Shown here piece after piece: positions 18,907-26,039 of a stretch of DNA of 64,000 bases. Position numbers and translations under genes: made by a program. The stretch is from Vibrio sp. SNU_ST1 (lineage in GTDB: Bacteria > Pseudomonadota > Gammaproteobacteria > Enterobacterales > Vibrionaceae). The notes under the pieces are model-generated. The model worked only from the letters and a program-made list of their open reading frames with translations, ran no database searches and was not told the DNA's origin. The DNA lies in contig NZ_CP130748.1 in NCBI RefSeq assembly GCF_030563405.1, positions 1,488,001 to 1,552,000 of the forward strand, read 5' to 3'. Each line of letters opens with the position of its first letter. Position 1 is the first letter of the stretch.

Positions 18907-19965
18907 TTAAGCTAAGTTTCTATCTTTAATTGCTGTTGCAAGCATGTCTAGCATTGTTGCCGTATCTTCCCAGCTTAGGCATGGGTCAGTAATCGACTTG
19001 CCGTATTCTAGGTTGTTGATATCTGTCATTGGTTGGTTACCTTCAACAATGAAGCTTTCCGCCATGATGCCTGCAATTTGATTCTTGTTAGATTTGATTT
19101 GTTCACAAATGTCTTGCGCTACTTCTAGCTGCTTACGGTGCTGTTTTTGACAGTTAGCGTGGCTAAAGTCTACAACTAAACGTTGAGGCAGGTCGAATTC
19201 AGCCAACTGCTTACATGCGTTATCCACAGATTCAGCATCGAAGTTAGGGCCTTTATCGCCACCACGTAGAATTACGTGACCGTATGGGTTACCAGAAGTG
19301 CGGTAAACCGTCATGCGGCCGTTCTTGTCTGGCGAGTAGAAGTAGTGTGAAGCATGCGCTGCACGAATCGCATCAATGGCAATTTTGATGTTGCCGTTAG
19401 TCGCGTTTTTGAAGCCAACTGGGCAAGACAGTGCAGAAGCCATTTCACGGTGAATCTGAGATTCAGTCGTGCGAGCGCCAATTGCGCCCCAAGTTATAAG
19501 GTCTGCAATGTACTGACCGGTGATCATATCAAGGAATTCAGTCGCGGTAGCTAGGCCAAGCTTGTTGATATCTAGCAATAGCTTACGTGCTTTATTCAAG
19601 CCTGTTTCAAGTGCGTATGAACCATCGAGATTTGGATCGGTAATTAAACCTTTCCAACCTACAACCGTACGAGGTTTCTCGAAGTAGGTTCTCATGACAA
19701 CGAATAATTCATCTTTGTATTGATCTTGAATCTGGCTTAGACGTTCAGCGTAATCAAGTGCCGCATCTGTATCGTGAACAGAGCAAGGACCTACGATAAC
19801 TAATAGGCGATTATCACGACCCGTTAGGATATCTTCGATTTGGCGGCGAGAATTCTTAATGCGCTCAGCAACGTCGTCAGTAATAGGGTGTGCATTGCCT
19901 AGTTCGGCAGGAGTTGGCATAGGACCCAGAGCTTGGGTTCTCAACTCATCAGTTTTTAATGGCAT
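18907..19965 (-). CDS. aroH: 3-deoxy-7-phosphoheptulonate (DAHP) synthase, AroH-like
   Basis: 352 residues, a complete type I DAHP synthase. It condenses PEP and erythrose-4-phosphate in the first step of the shikimate pathway. Metal-ligand Cys61 lies in VIVGPCSVHD, and FEKPRTVVGWKGL, GAIGARTTESQ and DFSHANCQKQHRKQ are active-site segments. Details such as DELRT at the N terminus, PDKNGRMTVYRTSGNPYGH and AGIMAESF match the Trp-regulated AroH isozyme better than AroG, though automated names may say aroG. No clear TrpR operator was seen upstream. It is probably in an operon with yajQ. Confidence 0.88.
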   Translation of the reverse strand: MPLKTDELRTQALGPMPTPAELGNAHPITDDVAERIKNSRRQIEDILTGRDNRLLVIVGPCSVHDTDAALDYAERLSQIQDQYKDELFVVMRTYFEKPRTVVGWKGLITDPNLDGSYALETGLNKARKLLLDINKLGLATATEFLDMITGQYIADLITWGAIGARTTESQIHREMASALSCPVGFKNATNGNIKIAIDAIRAAHASHYFYSPDKNGRMTVYRTSGNPYGHVILRGGDKGPNFDAESVDNACKQLAEFDLPQRLVVDFSHANCQKQHRKQLEVAQDICEQIKSNKNQIAGIMAESFIVEGNQPMTDINNLEYGKSITDPCLSWEDTATMLDMLATAIKDRNLA

Positions 19966-20172
19966 GTGATAGCTTTTTTATTCTATTGCGAAGTGGTTAA
20001 GATAACGGAATTGAACAGAGGAATAAACTCTCTTAAGTCAAAGTTATCTCTGTTATTGCTAATATTCTCATTTTTATAGGCAGGCCAACGTCAAATGGGG
20101 GATTTTCACTTGTATTAACAGGCAGCTATCGGTATTTTCGTTTGAACACAACATAAAAATGCTGGAGCAGCA

Positions 20173-21060
20173 ATGACTCAAGAAAATCAAAGCACTTTGC
20201 ACCCAGAACTTGTCTTAGGTGATGTGCTGCCTTCTTACAACGATAATAATAATTCCAACCACTTATACGTTTCATTGTCTGAATTGGTCATGGATCGTGT
20301 CTTCTATCATCCAAGTATTGAAAGTCATTTAGAAACACTGACTGATATCGAAAAAACCTCTTTAGATGCGATCCTTGGTGATAAAACAGTCGATGAACAT
20401 TTTGTTTCAACCTTGGTTATTGCCATCCAAGCAGCCGTTCAGCCAAACCACGCTACTGTTCGTATTGCGTTAAGTAGTGCTGATAGCTATGGCTTCCGTT
20501 CGCTACTTGGTGGTAGCTGTGAAGCCGAAGAGATAAACCCGGCACTAGGTGTTCGTGGGGTTGCGCGTTATGCGACAGCCGAGTACAGCAAGGCTTTCGC
20601 TTTAGAGTGTCAGGTTATTAAAGCGCTGCGAGAGCAGGGTATTAACGTTGAAGTGGTTGTACCGTATGTACGAGCATTAAGCGATGCCGCTAAGATTATT
20701 GATTTGCTTGCAGAGCAAGGCTTACCACGTGGGCTTAATGGTTTGAAAGTACTGTTCTCGTGCGATGTGCCGTCTGCAGTGCTACTAAGCGAAAGGTTAC
20801 TTCATTACTTCGATGGTGTTGTGGTAAACGTTGATAGCTTAGCGTCTTTCACTTTAGGTGTAGACAAGCACAATGAAGCTCAGCAACACGCTTTTGATCC
20901 TCAAAACGAGGCGGTTATTACCTTGTTGAGTATGATTGTTAAAGCAACACTGAACGCGAAGAAGCCCGTCCTGCTTGTGACTCAAGGCCTGGTGGACTAC
21001 CCGCGCTTACAAGGGTTCATTGCGGATCTCGAAGGTGTAGAAACAGTTATCACTGCATAA
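20173..21060 (+). CDS. Stand-alone PEP-synthase C-terminal TIM-barrel-like protein, active site eroded
   Basis: 295 residues. From about 94 to 290 it follows the PEP-binding domain of PEP synthase (PpsA) segment by segment: NPALGVRGVARY, FALECQVIKALRE, VEVVVPYVRALSDA and NGLKVLFSCDVPS. The ATP-grasp and phosphohistidine domains are absent. Key residues are changed: the metal-binding Glu of CEIPS is Asp, the SNDLTQ motif is NVDSLAS, and the catalytic-Cys segment (CGQGPSD in PpsA) reads VTQGLVDYP without Cys. It is therefore unlikely to make PEP. It lies divergent from the PEP-consuming DAHP synthase gene, which suggests, but does not prove, a PEP-sensing or regulatory role. A GGAG site precedes ATG 20173. 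Confidence 0.7.
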   Translation: MTQENQSTLHPELVLGDVLPSYNDNNNSNHLYVSLSELVMDRVFYHPSIESHLETLTDIEKTSLDAILGDKTVDEHFVSTLVIAIQAAVQPNHATVRIALSSADSYGFRSLLGGSCEAEEINPALGVRGVARYATAEYSKAFALECQVIKALREQGINVEVVVPYVRALSDAAKIIDLLAEQGLPRGLNGLKVLFSCDVPSAVLLSERLLHYFDGVVVNVDSLASFTLGVDKHNEAQQHAFDPQNEAVITLLSMIVKATLNAKKPVLLVTQGLVDYPRLQGFIADLEGVETVITA

Positions 21061-21132
21061 ACCAGCTTATTGTCTAGATAAATCAACTTGCTGTTTGAGT
21101 TTATCTAAGTCACTAAAGCTTTGAGAATAAGG

Positions 21133-21166
21133 GAGATATCATTATGCGATGATATCTCGTTTTTTT
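21133..21166 (+). terminator. Terminator of the PEP-synthase-like gene
   Basis: Perfect 10-bp stem GAGATATCAT / ATGATATCTC with a TATGCG loop, then G and seven T residues. Confidence 0.9.
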
Positions 21167-21236
21167 AACATTTTTTTGACATGTACATTGCAAATCGATT
21201 AACTGGTCTGATGACTCATTTGACTAGGTAACTCGA

Positions 21237-21722
21237 ATGCTGACCCCTCTACAAAAAGCAAATTTCTACTTGAGCATGTTTGGCTTTTTCAAAGTGCCTC
21301 TAATCTGGCTATGTCGACCAAAACTGCTCGCGCTGGATAATCAACATGTTGAAGTAAAAATTCCTCTCAAAAGGCGAACTAAGAATCACCTCAACAGCAT
21401 GTATTTTGGTGTACTAGCAGTAGGTGCTGATGTGGCGGGTGGCTTTCTTGCAATGAGTAAATCTCAGCAGCAAGGCGAAAAGATCTCGCTGGCATTTAAA
21501 GAGGTGACAGGTAATTTCTTGAAGCGTCCAGAAGGTGACGTACACTTCACTTGTAACGATGGTGAGTTGATCAACACTATGTTGGCAGAAACTATGTCTA
21601 CTGGCGAGCGTGTGAATCAACCCGTGACGATTATCGCGACTTGTCCGTCTTTGCATGGCGACGAGCCAATGGCGGAGTTCACGTTAACGCTTTCTATTAA
21701 GAAAGTACCTTCGAGAAAGTAG
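21237..21722 (+). CDS. DUF4442 hot-dog fold protein (thioesterase-like)
   Basis: 161 residues. The segment NHLNSMYFGVLAVGADVAGG corresponds to the core of DUF4442, a hot-dog fold related to PaaI-type thioesterases. The Asn/His and Asp residues in that segment lie where thioesterases have their active site. It is probably soluble and cytoplasmic, perhaps acting on acyl-CoA or acyl-ACP, but no substrate can be inferred. ATG 21237 lacks a strong Shine-Dalgarno sequence. No operon partner is visible. Confidence 0.75.
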   Translation: MLTPLQKANFYLSMFGFFKVPLIWLCRPKLLALDNQHVEVKIPLKRRTKNHLNSMYFGVLAVGADVAGGFLAMSKSQQQGEKISLAFKEVTGNFLKRPEGDVHFTCNDGELINTMLAETMSTGERVNQPVTIIATCPSLHGDEPMAEFTLTLSIKKVPSRK

Positions 21723-21845
21723 CTCGGAAATATAAGGTTGGGCTGAATCTGAAGATCATAGTTCAACAGAAGGCAATCGTTGAACAAGTGGAAGAGCGGT
21801 ATGTGAATCTAGTATCCATATACCGTACCGCATATCCTAACAACG

Positions 21846-23201
21846 TTATGATTCTTGAGTGATTTGCTCGATATCAACGATCTTTGAACGATTCATGACG
21901 ATTTTCCAGCGGTAATAGGTAGGTTCATCGTCGTGATTGTTCTCTTTAATGATCAGGTTGAGCAGGTGGCGTTTTTCTACTGATTCTCGGCTTACTTGCC
22001 CTTCATTCATGCGATATACGTTATTTGAACCCTTGTCCATTAAGCGTGTTAGCGCTCTGAGGCTGATCGATACGGTTTCACGAGTCTCTTCGTAACCACT
22101 CATGAATGTCGATGTCGACATTTCTGTATGCGAACGATAGTGTAGAATTTGCTCTTCACGTTGAACAACACGTTTCTTGCGTATTGATTGAATACGGTCT
22201 GCTAACTTAGAAAAATTTGCGTAGTCCAACCATTCAAGCTTATGGCCGACAGATTTATTGGTTGTTGGATCAAAGTAGCGGCGTTTCCATTTAGGTTTGC
22301 CTTTACGAAGCCAGCGCCAAAGGATATCTCTCAAGTCATCTTTGAATATCTCGCGTAACGCATAGATAAATGACATCGATACGATGAAAGATGCGGTGAT
22401 CTCTCCCAGAAAGTCGCGAGCTAATATAACGGTTGTGGTAACCACCACCATGACTAAGCCTGTGGCGATACCTTTAACGGCTCTCTTCACGTTCTTACCC
22501 ATTGATGTCGTTTTTTCTTTGAGGACGATAGGGTGTTCGATCAAACGTCGTAACAGTCGCATCTTGTTGCTCAAACGTGTTACGTCTTCTCGTACCTTCG
22601 CTGAGTTATACCGATTAAGTTTTCGATGGGCGGTCTCTTTTTCACAAAGCGTCAAGAGTCGCTCTTTTATCGTCGAGTATTCACTGCCACGTGGCATATG
22701 TGATACCAAAGATAAGAATTTTTGCTCCGTGTACCAAGAAAGGTAATTATCAATATTGGCATAATAGCGCTTTAGGTTTTCTTCATAAGGAATACTACGA
22801 CGAAGCTTCTTGAGGATATCCAAAGCCAGTTCGATGACTTCATCGACATCATCAGCCGTTACGTCGTCACTATCTGTCTTATTCAAGCTGCTCACGGCTT
22901 TATCTAAAGCAATCACGTATTGATAGGCGAACAAACTCAAACTCACACGATACTGTGTCGTCGATAAGCGTCCGCGTTTTGCCAAGCGGCTGTGTACCAA
23001 TGGTAATAGTGTCTTATCACTGTAGTAAGCGCGCTTTTGAGTAATTGAACTGTAGAAGAAGGCACTTTCAGAAAGTACTTCAGGAGTCAGTCCGAGTTCA
23101 CCGGGAATGAATAGATAAACGTCCATATCGAGCTTTTTAGTCTTCGCCATCGCATGGTTAATTTTAAGTGTTATCGCATCTTGTTTATCAACGGTGATCA
23201 A
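21846..23201 (-). CDS. Conserved hypothetical membrane protein
   Basis: 451 residues, not recognised as a named family. The N-terminal 230 residues are charged and mostly helical. Two adjacent hydrophobic segments (about 240-261 and 265-284) form a hairpin in the membrane. A basic loop (RKGKPKWKRRYFDP) and a soluble C-terminal domain with RKKRVVQREEQILHYRSH follow. Both large domains are probably cytoplasmic. Its base composition matches its neighbours and gives no sign of recent transfer. It is divergent from the S1-domain gene, with starts 97 bases apart. Function unknown. Confidence 0.75.
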   Translation of the reverse strand: MITVDKQDAITLKINHAMAKTKKLDMDVYLFIPGELGLTPEVLSESAFFYSSITQKRAYYSDKTLLPLVHSRLAKRGRLSTTQYRVSLSLFAYQYVIALDKAVSSLNKTDSDDVTADDVDEVIELALDILKKLRRSIPYEENLKRYYANIDNYLSWYTEQKFLSLVSHMPRGSEYSTIKERLLTLCEKETAHRKLNRYNSAKVREDVTRLSNKMRLLRRLIEHPIVLKEKTTSMGKNVKRAVKGIATGLVMVVVTTTVILARDFLGEITASFIVSMSFIYALREIFKDDLRDILWRWLRKGKPKWKRRYFDPTTNKSVGHKLEWLDYANFSKLADRIQSIRKKRVVQREEQILHYRSHTEMSTSTFMSGYEETRETVSISLRALTRLMDKGSNNVYRMNEGQVSRESVEKRHLLNLIIKENNHDDEPTYYRWKIVMNRSKIVDIEQITQES

Positions 23202-23298
23202 CGATGTCTCCTAGAATGTAAAAATATGAATGAAACTAGCGAAAGCATATCAGAGATCACGTATAATCACCGCCAAATTTAAAGTAGAGACAATCTTG

Positions 23299-24138
23299 AT
23301 GATTAATATTGGTCAAATAAACAACCTAGAAGTAGTAAAACAAGCAGACTTCGGTGTATTCCTTGACGCGAGCGACTATGGAACCGTGTTGCTGCCGAAA
23401 CGATTTACTCCTGAAGGTGTTGAAATTGGTCAAAAGCTAGATGTTTTCTTATACATTGATTCTGACAACCAGATCGCTGCCACAACTGAAAAACCAATCG
23501 CTCAAGTAGGGCAGTTTGGCTTGATGACGGTTGAAGGTGTTAACAGCACTGGTGCATTCATGAGCTGGGGCGTAAAAGGTAAGGACCTTCTTGTTCCTTT
23601 CAGCGAGCAGCGCGGTCGTTTAAACGAAGGCCAGTCAATCTTAGTATATGTGTATATCGATAAAGCATCGAGCCGTATCGTTGGTACAACGAAGTTCAAC
23701 AAATGGTTAGACAACACGCCTGCGACTTATAAGCAAAATGAGCAAGTTGATCTCATTATCGCTGAGCGCAGCCAACTTGGTTACAAAGCGATCGTGAACG
23801 GTGAACACTGGGGTATGATTTTCCCATCAGACATCATCGGTAAGCTGTTCATTGGTAAGACACTAAAAGGCTACATTAAAAACGTTCGTGAAGAAGACGG
23901 TAAGATTGATTTGTCTCTTCAGAAAATTGGTGTTGCTAAGATGGATGACCTAAGCACTAAGGTTCTGGATCTTCTTGAGAAGAAGGGCGGTTACCTGCCT
24001 TTGAATGATAAGTCTTCTCCTGAAGCGATTTTCTCTGCATTCAGAACCAGTAAAGGTACGTTCAAGAAGACAATTGGTGGTTTGTACAAATCTGGCAAGA
24101 TCACTATCGACAAAGAAGGTATCAGCTTAGTTAAATAA
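23299..24138 (+). CDS. S1-domain RNA-binding protein, CvfB/YitL-like
   Basis: 279 residues when started at ATG 23299. The frame reaches 23230, but family proteins begin near MINIGQINNLEVV and the added 23 residues (basic, unlike any domain) would overlap the probable promoter. Three S1-like beta-barrel modules (about 1-65, 70-140, 145-210) contain GVFLDASDYGTVLLP, GAFMSWGVKGKDLLVP and GKTLKGYIKNVREEDGKIDL. A C-terminal winged helix follows (GTFKKTIGGLYKSGKI). CvfB-type proteins bind RNA and influence gene expression. Old annotations may call it a GntR-type regulator because of the winged helix. Confidence 0.82.
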   Translation: MINIGQINNLEVVKQADFGVFLDASDYGTVLLPKRFTPEGVEIGQKLDVFLYIDSDNQIAATTEKPIAQVGQFGLMTVEGVNSTGAFMSWGVKGKDLLVPFSEQRGRLNEGQSILVYVYIDKASSRIVGTTKFNKWLDNTPATYKQNEQVDLIIAERSQLGYKAIVNGEHWGMIFPSDIIGKLFIGKTLKGYIKNVREEDGKIDLSLQKIGVAKMDDLSTKVLDLLEKKGGYLPLNDKSSPEAIFSAFRTSKGTFKKTIGGLYKSGKITIDKEGISLVK

Positions 24139-24153
24139 GCGTTCTTTTCGGTC

Positions 24154-24300
24154 AAAAAAAAGCCCAAACCTTCCTGTTTGGGCTTAGGGGAAAGGGCTCC
24201 GAAGAGCCTACGCTAATCGTTTAAATCTTTTGACTATTAGGTTGAAGTCTAGTTTAGATTCCCTAAAGTGCGATTTTTCTTATTTGAAATAGTGACTTGA
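24154..24300 (-). ncRNA. Candidate small RNA between cvfB-like gene and rsmF
   Basis: On the minus strand this gap ends in a strong intrinsic terminator: stem AGCCCAAAC (24161-24169) / GTTTGGGCT (24176-24184) then seven T. Just 5' of it is a second hairpin, GGCTC-TTCG-GAGCC (24195-24208), closed by an extra-stable cUUCGg tetraloop. A weak promoter-like pair (TTGTAA, TACAAA, 17 apart) lies upstream around 24308-24336. rsmF, the only upstream minus-strand gene, already has its own terminator at 24364-24400. The RNA would run antisense to the cvfB-like 3' UTR. No known sRNA family was recognised. Confidence 0.35.
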
Positions 24301-24363
24301 ATTGATATTTGTATAATTAGTTGTTGATTTACAAGCGCTCGCACATTGAGTTACATGACCGGT

Positions 24364-24400
24364 AGAAAAAAACCAAACAATTAACATTGTTTGGTTTTTT
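24364..24400. terminator. Bidirectional terminator for rsmF and the cvfB-like gene
   Basis: Perfect 11-bp stem AAACCAAACAA (24370-24380) / TTGTTTGGTTT (24387-24397), with A-run and T-run flanks. Confidence 0.88.
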
Positions 24401-24447
24401 GTTTGTGCACTTCTTTAAGCCGTTAAATTGTTAAGCACAAAAGCTAT

Positions 24448-25869
24448 TTAGAATAGGTTTTTATCGCGCACGAGTTCGCGTGGTAAACCGTTCTTCACTC
24501 GGTTGCCAACCCACTTACCAAGGCCGATGATTGCACCATTGTACTTCACTAGTACTTCACCTTTGCCTGACAAGCCTTCAGGGCGAACATCGCGTCCCAT
24601 AAACCATTCACGAGCATCTTCAATGCTAAGGTCTACAATGTTGGCTTCATTGCCTGTAGCGAGCGTTGTCGCGACTTGGTGCTGCCAGCGGTAACCTTTT
24701 TTATGAGTTTCAGCGATCTTGATGCCCATGCGAGAGAAACGGAACTCACCGATCATTGGTTCTAGCGCTTCCGGGAATAGCCAAACGTCTTTATCACGAA
24801 TCCAAACTTGAGTATCACTTGGCAGTTCGATATCGAGTGCGCCCAGCAGTTGTTCAGCGACTTCTTGTTGAGCTTTCTTTGACGCTTTTTCAAATGGGAA
24901 TTTACCCATACGCTTTTTAACTTCTGGTGGTGTAACAGACGCTAGTTTACGGATGCGTGCAACAAAGAAACCTTCCGAATCATACACTTGTGGGAAGATG
25001 TGTAGAAAGCCTTCTTCTGTCGTGGTTGCTTTAGCATTGTCGAATAATGATTCAAGAGATTCGAATTCTACCGCATCACCAAAGGTCTCTTTTAGGTGAT
25101 GACACACTTGTTGGTTCTCTTCCGTGCTTAACGTACAGGTTGAGTAAACCAGAACGCCGTTAGGTTTGAGAGCATGAAAAGCACTTTCAATCAGATCTTT
25201 TTGAGTGTCAGCAATATCGACTACAGATTGATACGTCCAGTTCTTCATCGCATCTGCGTCTTTGCGTATCGTACCTTCACCAGAGCAGGGCGCGTCTAGC
25301 AGCACAGCATCAAACTGTTCTGGTAACCACCCACCGAAAACTCGACCATCAAAGTTACTGAGTGCGGCATTACGAACGCCACAACGTTCGATGTTGGCAT
25401 GAAGAACTTTCACGCGGCTTGCGGCGTATTCATTGGCAACCAATACGCCGCGATTATTCATTAGCGCCGCGATTTGCGTTGTTTTAGAACCGGGTGCAGC
25501 CGCAGTGTCTAATACGGCTTGGTAGTCAGTCTCACCTTGGAAAAGTGCTGACGGTGGCATCATAGAACTGGCTTCTTGGATATAGAAAAGGCCAGACATG
25601 TGTTCTGCCGTATTACCTAGTGGCGCTTCACTTTCATCAGCTGTAATCCAAAACCCCGTTTCGCACCAAGGTACAGGTTCCAGTTCCCAGCCTTTCTCTT
25701 TTGCTCGTACTAAGAAGTCTTCAACACTGATTTTCAATGTGTTGACTCGAATACTTTTACGAAGTGGTTTTTGGCATGACGCGACAAAAGAAGCCATATC
25801 TAGATGACTAGGCATGATTGATTCGATGTGCGTTAGGAATTCTTCAGGAATATATACGTTAGCGTGCAA
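24448..25869 (-). CDS. rsmF: 16S rRNA m5C1407 methyltransferase RsmF
   Basis: 473 residues (E. coli 479). This is a NOL1/NOP2/Sun-type methyltransferase acting on C1407 of 16S rRNA. SAM-binding loop DTAAAPGSKTTQ is at 121-132, motif IV DAPCSGEG at 192-199 (Cys195), and motif VI YSTCTLSTEEN at 242-252 with nucleophile Cys245. A C-terminal PUA-like region follows. It lies downstream of letA-letB, as yebU does in E. coli, but a terminator hairpin at 25954-25979 separates it from letB, so it likely has its own promoter. Confidence 0.95.
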   Translation of the reverse strand: MHANVYIPEEFLTHIESIMPSHLDMASFVASCQKPLRKSIRVNTLKISVEDFLVRAKEKGWELEPVPWCETGFWITADESEAPLGNTAEHMSGLFYIQEASSMMPPSALFQGETDYQAVLDTAAAPGSKTTQIAALMNNRGVLVANEYAASRVKVLHANIERCGVRNAALSNFDGRVFGGWLPEQFDAVLLDAPCSGEGTIRKDADAMKNWTYQSVVDIADTQKDLIESAFHALKPNGVLVYSTCTLSTEENQQVCHHLKETFGDAVEFESLESLFDNAKATTTEEGFLHIFPQVYDSEGFFVARIRKLASVTPPEVKKRMGKFPFEKASKKAQQEVAEQLLGALDIELPSDTQVWIRDKDVWLFPEALEPMIGEFRFSRMGIKIAETHKKGYRWQHQVATTLATGNEANIVDLSIEDAREWFMGRDVRPEGLSGKGEVLVKYNGAIIGLGKWVGNRVKNGLPRELVRDKNLF

Positions 25870-25951
25870 AAGAGTGTCTCGATTTATTGCATTAATGCGG
25901 GGGAGTTTAAAGCAAAATGAAGCCGTCCTAAACCATATTTATAGCAAACAA

Positions 25952-25981
25952 CAAAAATGCAGCCGAATGGCTGCATTTTGA
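25952..25981. terminator. Terminator downstream of letB
   Basis: Perfect 11-bp stem AAAATGCAGCC (25954-25964) / GGCTGCATTTT (25969-25979) with a GAAT loop. The T-run on the minus strand terminates the letA-letB transcript. Confidence 0.85.
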
Positions 25982-26039
25982 TGATGAATTATTCTTCGTT
26001 AAGCTGCATTAATTTGCATGGAGCTGCTGAGGATTCAGT

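Noticed and set aside
23230..23298. Upstream ATG for the CvfB-like protein
   Set aside because: The added 23 residues are basic and unrelated to the S1 fold, and they occupy the likely promoter.
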